A stretch of DNA of 64,000 nucleotides from Micractinium sp. NFX-FRZ (lineage: Eukaryota; Chlorophyta; Trebouxiophyceae; Chlorellales; Chlorellaceae). Positions 33,236 to 45,934 of the stretch are shown here, piece after piece; the first letter of the stretch is position 1, and the number at the start of each line of letters is the position of its first letter. Under the pieces are notes generated by a model that was not told where the DNA came from, made no database searches, and saw nothing but the letters and a program-made list of their open reading frames with translations. Made by a program: the position numbers and the translations under genes. The stretch lies in assembly GCA_029339195.1 (NCBI GenBank), contig JAPTJF010000043.1, forward strand, positions 124,001 to 188,000. Reading direction: 5' to 3'.

Positions 33236-36200
33236 TCAGTGCTGCGCGCCGCCGCCGTGGCGGGTGTTGTACGTGGTGCGGTGGTTGCCCACCACCGAGC
33301 GGAAGGCCTCCACAAAGGCCGTGGCACCGCGCCCGGCGGCCGCGGCAAAGGCGCCCACGCGGCTGCCGCCGGTGTAGCGCTCCTGCTGGGGGCGGGAGCC
33401 CACGGTCCAGCTGTCCTCGGCGGCATCCCGGTCCTCCAGGTCGGCGGCGGCCACTGCAGGAGGCGAGGGAGGGAGGGAGGGGACAGCAGGCAGTGAGTGA
33501 AAATGCCAGAGGGAGCATTGGGGGCGGTCATCACAGCTCTTTGAGCCAGTGGCAAGCTTGGAAGCACTGCAACCAATCACCAGAGCTGCCACCAATCACC
33601 AACGCCACCAGCACCACACCAGCACCAACTGCCACCGCCTCACCGTCGTTGAAGTCCATGGCCATGGGGATCTTGCGGGGCTGCCCGTTGGGCGCCAGCA
33701 TGCGCTTGGTGGAGGAGGGCGGCGCGCGCTGGCTGGCGGGGGACATGGCCGGCGGCGTGGCGGCGCCGCTGCCGCCGCTGGGCTGGCTGGTGAGGGCCAT
33801 GGAGGGAGCCAGGGAGGCGGCGGAGCCGCCGCTGGAGGTCAGCGACAGGCCGGCGCTCGACTTGGAGGGGGTGCTGCCGCGGCTGGCGGCGGCAGAGGGT
33901 TGCCGCGGCGGCGCCTGGGCGGCGGCAGCAGGCGCGGAGAGGGAGGCGACGCGGGGCACCTCGGGCACCGACACTTGCACGTGCACGGGGGCGCCGCGTG
34001 CCTGGCCGGGCTTGTTGGGCGAGGCGGGGGGCGGGGTGGAGGAGGGGACCGACACCATGTAGTCTGGCTCTGATGGGGGGGAGGAGGCAGGGGGGAGGGA
34101 TGGGTGAGGAGGGTTGGGAGATGAGGAGGCACGAAAATGCAATGCAGGCAGAATGGGCGCGGAATGCCACAAAAAGTACCGGCCAGGCAAAGGGCACATT
34201 GCTGGGATGCGCTGCCACCGCTGCCCCACCAAACCAACAGCCAGAGGGCACTCACCCTCGTGCACCTCCAGCCGGCTCAGCTGCGCCGCGGCCAGCGAGG
34301 CGCTGGTGCGTGGCGACCGCCGCACCGCGGGCACGGCGACTGCCTGCTCCGCCCTGGGGGCGCGCTGCGGGGAGGCCGACGACGGGGCGCGGGGCGCCGG
34401 GTGCGCCTGCGCCGCCGCCGTCGCGTCGGCCCGCAGCTCGAAGCGGGCGGGGCCGCTGGGCGCCTTGGCTGCCCGCATCTCCTCTCCCAGCCGCTGCAGC
34501 GCGGGGCCGTAGTGCACCAGGTAGTGCTGCTGCGGGCCGATGACGGAGCCGGGGCGGCACACCCGGATGTACCCCATCGCCTCCTCGGCGCTGAACCCAA
34601 AGTGCTTGATCATGTAGGAGCAGATGAGCACGCCCGTGCGGCCCAGCCCCGCCTTGCAGTGGATCTGCACACGGCGGCAATGAGGAGACAAGACATCTCG
34701 GTCAGACGCTGCGGCTGGGAGGCGGGACTAAGATGCCGGAGGTGCGTCCATTGCAAGCCACTGACCACTCAGCAGCAAGCCAGCAGCCCTGCCCCCGCCT
34801 TCCCCCAGCCTGCTCACCGCCAGCGCCCCCGTCTCGCGCTCCGCCGTGTCCAGGAAGCGCAGCAGGATCTGCTCGGAGGGGCAGGTGCCATCGGGGAAGT
34901 ACATCTCGTGGTGCTTCACGCCGTACTGCGTGAACCGGTTGGCCTGCGGGGCAGGGGGAGGGAGGGGCCAGCCGGTTGCGTGAGGGGCAGCAGGGGCAGC
35001 AGGGGGACGGAGAAGCAGCGGCAAGTGGCACGTGTCACCTTGCAAGCCGCGTCGTCACACCTTAGTTTGCCACACCACCCCTCCATGCTCCATGCCTCAC
35101 CTCGTACATCTTCTTGTTCAGCCGCACCACCGCCGCCACGTGGTGCTCCCGGAAGTACTCAATGTAGTCCTCGGGCACTGCAGGCAGGCAGGGGGAGACG
35201 GGGAGTGGAGGGGTGGGCGGTGAGTGTTATGGAGGTGGAGTCGGCGGCTGAGGGAGCACGGCAGGAGGGAGGGTGGAGGCAGGGGCACAGCTGCCACCCA
35301 CACAGAGCCAGCAGGTGGGGAGGTGTTGGGCATGCATGCATGCAGTCCAGCAGGCCAGCTCGCTCACTGTAGGTGCGCCAGCCGCCAAAGTGCTTGGGCT
35401 GGGCGGAGGGGCCGGAGAAGGCCATGAGCTTGCCGGGCACAATCCAGTTGAGGTCGCCGTTCTCCACCTGCGGGCAAACAGGGCGGGGGCGGGACAACAC
35501 ACGGGGTTTAAAGCGGTCGGCAAGGCTGCGAGCAGCAGCCTGGCCTGCTCAGCTTCCGGCGGCAGCATGCACACCACACAGGCAGAAGAGCAACAGCCAC
35601 TGTGTGCAATAACGCAGGACACACATGCGCATTGCCTAGACAGGCGCACCTGCTCATAGTGCTCATACTCCTCCACGTCGAAAACCTCGCCCTTGTGCCA
35701 GTTGATGAAGCCCACCTGGGGGAGGTGGCAGAGCGGGAGCAGGAGGGGTAAGGCCGGGCAGCATTGGGCAAAAAGGGACGGTGCCAGGTGTTGAGGGTGG
35801 AGGGCAGCAAGAGGAGAGCAGGGCGACCTCTTGAGGAAGATGAGGGGAACATTTTACCGAGGGCTGCTGAAGCAGTTCGTGCCGGGCTGATTGCAGCAGT
35901 ACGCGGGTACCATCCGCCGACCGCCACCAGCACCCCCACCCCATGCCGGCGATGACCCTGCCACCCACCTGCTTGGCGCGGTACATGCCGGCAATGACCT
36001 GCTGCACGGGCAGCTGGTAGGTGGGCACGCCGCAGGAGGCGTCGCGGAAGCCGGTGAAGGGCTCCAGCGAGCGCAGCGGTGCATACGCCTCGGCGGGGGT
36101 CATGTTGAGGTGCAGGACGCAGTAGATGCCCATCAGTGCGGCGGCGTTGGAGCGCTTGTGGGGGTGGGATCCCACCAGCAGATAGACCCGGCGGCCGGCA

Positions 36201-36673
36201 GCCTGCGGGGAGGAGGGCAGGGAGGAGGGAGGCGTGAGTGCCACTGCCCGGGATAACAACAGTACCGGACACCAGTACCGGACAGCAGGAGAGGGGTGAC
36301 ACCAGTGTTGACTGGCTGGCTGCGCACCCAAGGCCCAGGCTGCTGCACACTGCCCCCTGGGGCAACATGCCAGCAGTGCCTCCGGCTGAATCATCCATCT
36401 CCTGTGGCGGCCTGCAACTGGCAGCAGCCCAGGCATGCGCACCCGCGACAGCAGCTCGTTCACGCGCTGGCAGAAGCGCCAGGTGTGTGCCAGGTTGCAG
36501 GGGCCAAAGTCGGCGCAGAAGGGTTCGTAGATGAGGTCGGCATCCAGGTGGACACAGATGGAGTTGGGGGGTGCGGTGGTCAGGGTCATGGGCTGCTGCA
36601 GGCAGTGGAAGAAGAGGCGGCCGGGGATGATCTCCGCCGCCCCGCGCAGGTCGTCTGCGCCGTATGTGTCCAT
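33236..36673 (-). CDS. CDC14: CDC14 dual-specificity protein phosphatase
   Basis: Phosphatase that removes phosphate mainly from Ser-Pro sites made by cyclin-dependent kinases; known for mitotic exit, cytokinesis and ciliary roles. Nine exons on the minus strand: 36673-36443, 36202-35969, 35715-35650, 35467-35368, 35177-35101, 34943-34818, 34664-34256, 34069-33644, 33453-33236 (628 aa). The N-terminal domain carries YLLVGSHPHKRSNAAALMG and LEPFTGFRDAS. The catalytic domain has VVRLNKKMYE, the general-acid loop YFPDGTCPSE, the P-loop HCKAGLGRTG and VCRPGSVIGPQQH. The last 250 or so residues are Ser/Pro/Ala-rich and likely unstructured, as in other CDC14 proteins. The exon 35467-35368 ends in one base that joins the next exon to give Met-Pro-Glu-Asp. 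It shares a 925-base upstream region with the divergent gene at 37599. Confidence 0.95.
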
Positions 36674-37598
36674 GCTGCCTCTGCGCCTGTGGCGGGGGCT
36701 AGAGCCGGGGGAAGGGGTTCGGGGAGGGGGTGGAGCCTGCAGGCAGAGGGGAAGGAGGGTGCGGGTGGTGAGCAGGAGGGACTAGCAGGGGGCTGGCGGC
36801 AGCAGGGGGAGCAGGCGGGGGAAAGGGGTTGGTAAGCAGGCGGTAGCAGCGGAGGGGCGCCCCACGGCCAATGGTGGCTCGCCTGGCAATCCTGGCGCCC
36901 TTCCCGCATGCACCGAGGCGGCAGGGGTGGACGGGAGCCTGCCCCTGCCACACTGGCATGTCGCTTGCCCATGATCTCAACCGCAGCCCCCTGCTGCCCA
37001 GCGGAGCCCCCCGCCCCCAATTGTGCAGATGAAATCAATGGGCGAGTGGCGCGAATCTGGGTGATGCCCAAGGCGGCGCACACCTGTAGTGGAGCGTCTG
37101 CCCTGGCAGCGGGAGGGCGCGAAGAGGGCCGGAGCGGGTGCAGCCGGAGAGGGCGGGGAGCCTCGCAATTGACCTCAAGACAATGAGGAAGCGATTGGAA
37201 GGCGGGAGTGGCGCCGGGACCGAGTTGTTGGGCGGGTGGTTGGCCGAAGTGAGATGCGGTGCCGGAATGTGGGCCGCTGGAGCGGGTGGCTGGACCGGCT
37301 GGGATGCAGAATTAGGTGAAAATGTGTTCCTCAACCGGCGGAAAGGAACAGCAGGGGCTCAGGGAGCATGGGGCGGCTTGTGAGGTGTTGGCGGCGGCGC
37401 CCGGTGAGCTGGCGCTGGATGCTGCGCTAGCCACAGCATGCTCAGTCGCAGGCCGCCAACACCTGCTATGTCCACCCCCACCCGTTTGGGATCACTGAAG
37501 AGCCAAACACTCCCCGTTTGTGGCCCAGCCGACCCCCGTTCAGCCATGCAGCTGCGCGCGACAGGCTAGGCGCACGGCAGTGAATTGAGAGCTGCAAC
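36674..37598. promoter_or_regulatory. Divergent upstream region of CDC14 and the OPR gene
   Basis: The two start codons face away from each other with 925 bases between them. The DNA is GC-rich with purine-rich blocks near 36700-36850. No TATA box or named element is recognised. It must contain both promoters; whether they share elements is inference. Confidence 0.45.
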
Positions 37599-40500
37599 AT
37601 GGGGACATCAGCGCGGACGGGGTGCGCCGATACACCTCCGCGGTGTGCTCTTGCCTGCTGCCGCCGCCGCCAGCTTGCCGCCTGCCGCCACACGCCGGTT
37701 CACTCACCCTGCCTGCTGTGTTGCTGGCGCAGGTTCACATGCTCGCATGGCCTCTCTGTGGCGCCCATCCGATGCACCCTGCCCCCGCTACCAGCCCCCA
37801 GCGTGTCCGGCCAGGGCTGGCAGCAGCCTGCAAAGAGGCCGCAGCGGCAGCGGTTGCGCCTTGCTGCCGCCTCTGGTGCCGCCAGCAGCGTGGGCAGCCA
37901 GGAGCCGTTGGAGGAACTGCCCTTTGAGCCAACTGATGACAGCCTTACAGTTGGACCAGCACCCAGCGTACAGCAGCTGGAGTCGGTCGCTCAAGACGCG
38001 GCCGCATTTGCCGCAGCGCTGCGCCACCTGTCGGCCCCTGGCGCCGCCTGCACCGAGGCGCACGTGGTGGCGGGGTGGGCCGCGCAGCGGCGCAGCCCGG
38101 CGCTGCACCCCGGCGTGGGCGGGAAGGAGCACCGCATGCGGGTGCTGCAGGTGCTGGTGCTGCTGGAGGAGCTGACGAGGCGCCAGCTGGTGGCGCTCAC
38201 GCCGGACCAGCTGGGCTTTGTGTTCCGGTGAGCGCAGTACGTTCAATGCTACAGTTGTACAGTTGCTGTAGCCGGGCAGGGCAGGAGGCGCGGGATGAGC
38301 AAGTTTGGGGCATGCAGTGCGGACCCGCTCTGAGCTCCTCATCTCTGCAGCCCTTGCCTTCTCAACCTTTTGCACTTCTTCCAGACTATGCGACCATTCA
38401 TGCTGCTCAGTGCCCCGCCGCCACCGCTGCCTGCCTGCCGCCTGGCCCCACCCGCACCGCTGCAGGTGCTACGTCCTGGCTGGCGGCGCCTCCAAGCCGC
38501 TGCTGGCTGGGCTGCAGCAGGCCGCCTGCAGCTGGGGGCCTGAGGAGTACAGCGCTGCCGGTTTTGCTGAGCTGGCGTGGGCGCTGGCCTCTTGTGTGCA
38601 CCCAGTCTCGGAGGGCTGCCGCCAGCTGTTGCGTGCCGCACTGCAGAGCTCTGCTGCTACGGACGGCGGCACCAGCGGCGGCGAGCAGGAGCAGCAGCCG
38701 GGGCAGAGCGTGCAGCAGCTGGGGCAGAGCGTGCAGCAGCAGGGGCAGCACGCACAGGCAGGTGTGGACGGCGTTGAGGAGCAAGCGCAGGAGGGGGCCG
38801 CAGCCCCGCAGCAGCCACAGCCGCCGCCGCCGCAGCAGCAGCAGCAGCGGCGCGACTGGCAGGGCTGGTTTGAGGGCACACCCGCGAGCCGAGTGGTGCT
38901 GCTGTTGTGGTCTGCGGCCCACATGGGCTGCCCTCCCTGTGGCGCATGCCTGAAGGCCGCAGCGGCAGCGGCGCTGCAGCCCGGCTCCGGGCTGCACGGC
39001 CTCCCTACCAAGGTGCGCGTGTGTTGGATGTGTGCACGCGCACATGCCGAGTGCAGCATGTGGGAGGCCGAGTGCAGCTGACGTGCCAGCCTGCCAGCGC
39101 GGATGATGTGTCCATGTGTTGCCAACGGTGTTGCTGGAAGCGCCAAGCAGTGAACGCCCTCTGGAGCATGGCTAGCTCTGAGAGGCCCGTCTGCTTCCAT
39201 GCGCCCGGGGAGGTGCTGGTACCGCTGCTGTTGCCTGTTCGCTGCTATGCCTGCTCGCCGCGCTCACCCCTCTGCCTCGTGCTGTGCCATGCTGTGTCGT
39301 GCTGTGCAGACGCTGGTGACGCTGCTGTGGTCGCTTGCCACGCTGCGGGCCTCACAGCAGCAGCCGCTGCTGCGGGCAGTCAGCCAGCAGCTGGGGGCCA
39401 GGATGGAGGGCTGCTTGGACAGCCCCGGGGCGCGCGCTGAGGAGGAGCACGGCATGGGGCTGACAACATGGGGCGGCAGGGACACCTTTGCTTCCAGTGG
39501 CAGGACAGGCAGCGACAGCAGTTCAGGCAACGGCAGTAGCAGCAGCAGCACCAGGGGTAGCGGCAGCAGCAGAGCGGCAGCGGCTGTCGCTGCCCAGGAC
39601 TTCCAGCCTGCCCAGTTGAGCACAGTGGTCTGGGCCAGCGGGCAGTTGCGGCATGAGGACCCTCGCATGCTGCGCGCAGCGGCCACGCTGCTGCAGGGGC
39701 GCGTGGGCGAGCTGACGCCGGCAGACACTGCCAGGTGATGCGCAGCCTGGGTGGTACCTTCAGCAGATCTGGGCGCACATGCATGGGCAGTAGATGTGTG
39801 CAAGGTGCCTGCTGGCTGCGGCCTGAGCGTGATTTCTCCCTGCCGAGCATCCCTCTCCTTGCACACCAGCACTTCCGCTGACCCTGCTGCCCTCACACAC
39901 ATGCAACCTGTGCGTCAGGCTGCTGTGGGGCCTGGCCCAGCTGGGCTACTGCCCGATGGAGCTGCTGGAGGCGGTGGCAGACAACCTGCAGCAGCCGGGC
40001 GTGCTGGGCGGGCACAGCGTGCGCCAGCTGGCGATGACCACCTATGCGTTTGCCACCCTGGACTTCTTCCCCGGTGAGCTTCCCATGCTGCGAACTGCTT
40101 GTGTGCATAAGCGTTTAATTTTAGTTGTGGTCTGTGCTTTTTGCTGGGCCTGCCCACCTACCTGCCTGCCCGCCTGCCTGCCTGGCTGTCCGCCTCTCCT
40201 TGGTGCCCTCCCGGCATGCTCCCGCGCCGCCTTGAGGGCCGTCCCTCCCCTGCCCTGCCCACCCACCGGCCTGCCATGCGCCAACCTCCAGGCACTGATG
40301 CCATTTGCTTTCCGTCACGTGCTGCAGGCCAGGCGTGCGTGGACGCCATTGCCGACGCCTGCCTGGCTGCCCGCGCCGCCTTTGACCCGCGCGCCCTCTC
40401 CCACGTGCTGTGGAACATGTCCCGCCTTGGTCTTGTGGACGAACTGTTCTACCAGGCCTTCGTGCCAGGTGCGTCTGCTTGTAAGGCAGGTGCTCTGTGA

Positions 40501-43500
40501 GGCGTGTGTGCCGTGCTGGGCGGCTGCCTGAGGCTCTGCTTGCTTGGGTTGGGCTACCATGTGGGGCCCTGCATGCCGACATGTCAACCTGTGCTGCCGG
40601 CATGCCTGCAGTCATCCTGCCCAGCATTGAGCAGTACAGCCCCGCTGAGCTGGCGGACGTAGCCCGGGTGTACAGCCGCTACGGCCTCAACCCCCAGTGG
40701 CCCCCCGCCTCCGGCGCCAGCAGCAGCAGCGGCAGCAGCAGCAGCAGTGACGACGACAGCAGCAGCGGCAGCAGGAGGGGCAGCGAAGGCACGGGAAGCG
40801 ATGAAACGGGGAGCGGCGCAGCGGGCACAGCGGGCACAGTGGGCGGCACCACGCTGTTTGATGCGCTGGCGGGGCAGACGGTGGCACGCATCGAGGAGGC
40901 GGAGGTGCAGGACATACTGAGGTGGGGCGCTGTGCTGTGCTGTGCCATGCTGTGCCATGCTGTGCCGTGCCGTGCTGGGCCATGCTTTGCCATGCCATGC
41001 TGTGCTGTGCTGTGCCGTGCCGTGCTGGGCCATGCTTTGCCATGCCATGCCATGCTGTGCTGCACGCCACGTCGCGAGTAGAAGGGTATGCGGGCTGAGC
41101 CCCACATCCTCCACCAAAGCACCCCCTGCATTATCTTATCTTGCCTCATCTGTTTGTTGCTGCAGGATCATGACTGCCTTCCACCAGATGGGGCTGCAGC
41201 CGGAGCAGCTGGTGTCTGCTGTGGACCGCTGGGCCAACCAGCGCCTGCGCCGCCTGTCCCCCCAGGCCCTCAGCCTGGCCATTTGGAGCTTTGCGCGCAT
41301 GGGCACCGCCAGCCCCCAGCTGCTTGAGACGGCAGCGGCGTGCGCAGAGCAGCAGCTGGGGGTGTTCTCGCCGCAGCAGATGGCGCAGGTGGCGTGGGGG
41401 CTGGCCAAGCTGCGCTGGCCCGCGCCGCGTGTGCTGCGCCACGCGGGCACGCAGCTGGCGGAGCGGGGGGCGGAATTCGGGGACAAGGACGCCTCCAACG
41501 TGCTGTGGGCGCTGGCAAGCCAGGTGGTTGTGGTTAGGGAGCCGACAGCTGGGCTGGTGGGCAGGCGGCTGCGGAGGGGTGCCCGAGGCCTGCCCCTGCT
41601 ACCCTATGTGTGAAGGCCTTTGCTGCCGTGTCAAGATTCCCTGCTCGCTAGGGCACCCACTCACCCACCTGTTGCCATGGCCTGCCCACCCACCTGCACC
41701 CTGGATGCCGTGCAGGGGGAGCGCCTGCCTGGGGAGGCGCTGGACCGCATCGCCGCCAGCCTGCAGCCCCGGCTCCGGGGCTTTGGCCCGCAGGCAAGCG
41801 CCTGGATAGCTGACGGCGTGTGGGGCTGTTGCTTGCTTCCGTGGGAGGGCAGCGGGCGTTGGCCCAGGCGTTGCTGCCCAGCCCAGCAACAGCAACTGGC
41901 CTTTCGCTCGCCACACACACCTCCCTGGCGCCCCGCCCCGCCCCTGCCCTCCTGCCCGCCTGCAGTCGCTTTCCAACATTGCCTGGGCATACGCCACCCT
42001 GGGCCACCCCCCGCCAGACCCGTTCCTGCGCCTGCTGGGGGATGCAGCTGAGGGGCAGCTGCGGGCGTTTGAGCCCCAGGGCTTGTCCCTGCTGGTCTGG
42101 TCCCTCGCCTCCCTGGGCTGCCGCCACTACCGCCTGTTTGCAGCGTGAGCGTGGGCGGGCGGGCGCTGCGGCTGCCTCTGGGTGTGCTGCCTGTGTGTGC
42201 TGCAATTGCTGGGGCCCGGCCCCCTGCTGCCTGCCCTCCCGACTGGTGTGGTGTGGTGCTGCCCCCATGAAAGCCTCATCTCACCCCACCCGCTCTGCCC
42301 CCTCCGGCTTCCTCCCCACCGCCCCGCCCCCGCTGAGCCGCCCCACCCCTGCCGCCCGCTCCTGCCCCTGTGCCCCCTGCCCCGCAGCATCGGTGCGCTG
42401 TGCCGAGAGCGCCCCGGCCTGCTGAGGCAGTTTGAGGGCCAGCACATCTCCAACCTGCTCTGGGGCTTCTGCCGCTCCGGCTTCAAGGCCCAGCCCGAGT
42501 TCCTGGAGGAGCTGGCAAAGGTGGGGGGAGGCAGGGGGTGGGTTGGGGAAGGGGTGGGAGGGAGGTTCCTAGTATGTAGGGGCGGGTGGGGTGGGATGGC
42601 TGCTAGGGGTCAGGTATAGGCAGGCACACGAGCTACCCGTGTGTCCGCCTGCCTGCCCTTCTGCCCTTCTGCCCTTCTGCCTGCCTGGCCAACCGCGACT
42701 CCCGTCCGCCCGCCCCTCCGCCCCCGCTGCAGGAGGCTGAGCTGCGTGTGTGCGACCTGAAGCCACAGGAACTGTTCAACATCGCCTGGGCCTGCTCACA
42801 GGTCAGCACACGCTCGCTTGCTGAACCAGATGCTACTTCAGCAGGGCAGGGGGGGATGCATGGCAGGTGATGCTTGCAGCAGCAGGTCGGCACCAGGGCA
42901 GGCAGCTGGGACGCATGAGTGGGCCCTGGCATGTGCCCCGCTCTCACGGCCCCCCTTACGTGCGTCTCCCCCGACCCGTCCTCTATTGTAGGGTGCCCAT
43001 GCTCGCCTGTGCAGTCTTGGCTCCGCTCGCTGCTCTCAGCCCTTGCTCTTACCCTCCGCTCTGCTCCCCGCCGCTCCCCGCTACCCTGCAGATGGGCCAG
43101 CACTCGCCGCAGCTGTACGAGGCGATTGCGGGGGAGGCCGCCCCCCGCGCCTTTGCCTTCAGCCCCCAGGAGCTCAGCGGCACGCTGTGGGCGCTGGCCA
43201 AGTGCGGGCACACCGGGCGCGCCGTGCCCGCGCTGATGCACGTGAGCCAACCCTCCTGCCCCAGTACTGTTGTGCGCCCGCCCCTCCCGGCGCACCCCGC
43301 CTGCACTGCCCACACCAGGCCGTGACTGTGGGGCTTGGACAGCAGAGCGGGGCATTAATCCCCACATGCCGAGCCATGCCGTGCCTGCTACCCACCTCAT
43401 CCACCGGCCGCTCCGCTTGACTGCAAGATCCGATCTCCCTGCCCATGCCTCCTCTCCCTATCCCTCCCTCCCGCCTGCAGGCAATGGAGCACGAGCTGGC

Positions 43501-44701
43501 GACCCGGGAGCGCTCATTTGAGGACCGCCACCTGGCCATCACGCTGTGGAGCTTTGGACAGCTGGCGCACGTCCCCGCTGGCGCCACGCTGGCGCACGTG
43601 TCAGAGGGCCTGAGCCGCCGGCTGCCGGGCATGAGCCACCGCACGCTGGTTACGCTGCTGCGGGGGGTGGCAGATATTGAGGCCACCCGGTGGCGGCGGC
43701 AGGCAGCGGCAGAGGAACGCGCGGCACATGCGACGGTGGGGGCAGAGGCGCGGGTCGCGACGGCAGCAGGGGAGGCGGAGGCGGCGTGCAGCAGCGCACC
43801 CAGAGGCGGGCAGGCAGAGCAGGCGAGCCCAGTTGCGGCGACAGAGGCAGCAGGGGAGGTGGAGGTGGCAGGCGGCAGGGGCGGCGGTGCGGCGGGGGCT
43901 GAGGAGGCTGCAGCGGGCCCGCTGCTGCCGGCGGCGCTGGTGGATGCCATGGTGGCGCGCACCCTGCACCTGCTGCCCCGGCTGCAGCCCTTTGAGCTGC
44001 CCTCCCTGCTGCGCTGCTTTGCTGCGCTGGACAGCCGGGCGGCGGCAGACCAGCTGCTGCTCGCCCCCAGCCCCACGGCGGAGGAGGCGCTGCTGTCGGC
44101 CGCTCAGCGTGCTGCTTTGCCCGCTGTGGTGGAGCTGCTGTGGGCCATGTCGGCCTGGGGGTGCTACCCCCCGGCGCTCTTCGAGGTTGTGGCAGCACGG
44201 CTGTGCACGCAGGTGCACAGGGAGTACCATTTGTCGCAGTCCGCGCTGGCCCTGCTGGGCGAGGCGCTGGCAGCGCTGCCGCCAGCTCAGCGCCAGCAGG
44301 TGCGGCTGCGTAAGGGGCTGGTCATGACTGCCAATGCAGCTGCCCACGTGGAGATGCTTGCTGCCGCCAAGGGGCCCAGCGGAGGGGTGCACCGGCGTCG
44401 GCGGCAAGCCAAAGGCGGCAACGGCAGCAGCGCCAGCAGCAGCAGCAGCAACGACAGCAGCAGCAGCGCTGGCTCGGGCTGGTATGGCGGAGATGGGGTG
44501 CAGCAACGGCAGCAGCGGCGGCAGCAGCAGGCAGGGGGGCGGCAGCAACGGCAGCAGCGGCAGGCAGGGGGGCGGCAACACAAGGCGCAGGCACGGCCAG
44601 CCCAGGGAGCAGGCAAGGGGGAGGACGTGCCCAACTGCGACAACAGCAATGATGAGTTGTCCCTTGGTGGCACGTACGATGAATGGGAGCGAATCGTGTG
44701 A
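37599..44701 (+). CDS. Octotricopeptide/FASTK-like helical repeat protein, probably organellar RNA-binding
   Basis: Thirteen exons start at 37599, 38466, 39310, 39919, 40328, 40612, 41166, 41716, 41966, 42388, 42733, 43092 and 43481, ending at 44701 (1464 aa). At least a dozen units share the pattern L-x-x-x-x-W-x-x-A-x-L-G, for example LVTLLWSLATL, LRLLWGLAQLG-type, ALSLAIWSFARMG, MAQVAWGLAKL, LSNIAWAYATLG, ISNLLWGFCRSG and LSGTLWALAKCG, spaced about 38-45 residues. This is the signature of octotricopeptide and FASTK-type helical repeats that bind organellar RNAs in algae. The first about 90 residues are rich in Arg, Cys, Ala and Ser with few acids, like a plastid or mitochondrial leader. 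Repeats are broken by Ser/Gly and Gln-rich inserts. The C-terminus is Gln/Arg-rich; I do not see a RAP domain. The intron after 41793 has a GC donor. RNA target unknown. Confidence 0.8.
40927..41065 (+). repeat. TGTGC/CATGC-rich intronic tract
   Basis: The intron following 40921 contains a 50-60 base block (tgtgctgtgc... cgtgctgggccatgctttgc) repeated nearly exactly twice, at about 40950-41000 and 41001-41052. Confidence 0.8.
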
Positions 44702-45054
44702 CATGCAGCAGTGGCAGCCCTCCCTTCCTGTGCTCCTGGTGTGTCCCCCCCAGCCCCCTGTTTGAATGCACAGTGTTTTCAGCTAATACTACATTCCTGC
44801 GTTGCAATTTTCCCAATGCAACTCCTGTACGCACTGTGTGTGTCTGTTATTTGCTTACAGTGTGTGAGCGAGGCAACCTGCGAGTCACTGGCCAGCGATT
44901 GGGGGCAAACATGAAATGGGTGACAGTGCGGGGGCAGTGCTATGCAGCAACAGCAAGCAGGTCAGAGCAGGTAAAGTAGAGCAGGAGAGGGGACGATGCA
45001 GTGAGCTGACACGTGTGTTGTTGTGAGCCGCAGTGCTGTGCGCCGCAGCGGGGC
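44702..45054. other. Convergent 3' region of the OPR gene and MED18
   Basis: Short region between two facing stop codons. It is more A/T-rich than its surroundings, as expected for 3' untranslated DNA. A minus-strand TGTAA is present at 44855-44859. Confidence 0.6.
44855..44859 (-). terminator. Probable TGTAA poly(A) signal of MED18
   Basis: ttaca on the plus strand reads TGTAA on the minus strand, about 195 bases past the MED18 stop codon. Confidence 0.4.
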
Positions 45055-45934
45055 TCACAGCGGCTCTCCTGGCGCCCGCGGCGGCCGCTGCAGCTCTGTG
45101 TACGGCTGCAGCAGGCTTGCCAGTTGGCCGACCGCCTCCACACTAGCCATGTGGTCCGCCTCCCCGGGCACCAGGGCTACCACCTCCACCAGCAGCCGCC
45201 CGGAGCTCACTTCCTCCGCCTGCTGCAGCGCCGCTGCATCGAGCGCCCCCAGGCCGGGTCCGCCGGCGCCGCCGCCCGCCAGCGGCGGCAGGCGCAGCAA
45301 GCGGCACACGCTGACCTCCAGCTCCTGCCCTGCCAGGGGGACCATGAAGCGCTGCCCGCGGCGCAGCAGCTGGAAGCGGGGGGTAAAGCCGAGTGCCTGC
45401 CAGAAGGCTGGGACGCCCTCGCCTGTGCACTGCGCGCGCGTGACGTGGCGCACCACAGCGGGCAGCGCCGCGTGCTGCTTGCCCCGCAGGTGCAGGCTGA
45501 ACTGCAGCGCCACCCACCTGGTGCAGCGGGGCGTGGAGGGAGGCGAGGGGTGGCAGGTTTGGAAGCATGAGGAGGGGACTGAGTGGCACCAACAAGCCCA
45601 GAGACTAACGGGCCACAGGCACCCGCGCTCTCTCAATAGTCCCGGCCCCCTAGCACAGCCGCCCGCCTCGCCTGCTCGACTCCTGCCCTTGTCCGCCCTC
45701 TGCAGCCGCCTGCCTGCTGGTGCTGGGCCCCAGGTCGCGCAGCAGCCGCAGGTCGGGCTTCCAGCCGGGCGGCCCGCCGTCTGCCGCCGCCGCCGCCACG
45801 GGCGCTCGCAGCACCACCTCCTGCTGCTCCAGGCGCGCCGGGGCGCAGCCTGCTAGGCCCACCAGCAGCTCTGTCAGCTCCTCCAGCTGCGACTCCGGCA
45901 CGGAGCCCACGGCTCGGCACTCCAGCGCGGCCAT
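45055..45934 (-). CDS. MED18: Mediator of RNA polymerase II transcription subunit 18
   Basis: Head-module subunit of Mediator, which pairs with MED20 and helps RNA polymerase II initiation and termination. Two exons: 45934-45714 and 45517-45055 (227 aa), close to the usual length of about 210-220. The start MAALECRAVGSV aligns with plant MED18, and ELTELLVGLAGCAPARLEQQ matches the conserved first helix. The join SRW-VALQFSL places the conserved Trp correctly only if the intron begins with a GC donor (AG|GCAGGC). LVEVVALVPGEADHM and LASLLQPYTEL end the family fold. The short, diverged sequence makes this a motif-level call, but start, length and conserved Trp all agree. Confidence 0.8.
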
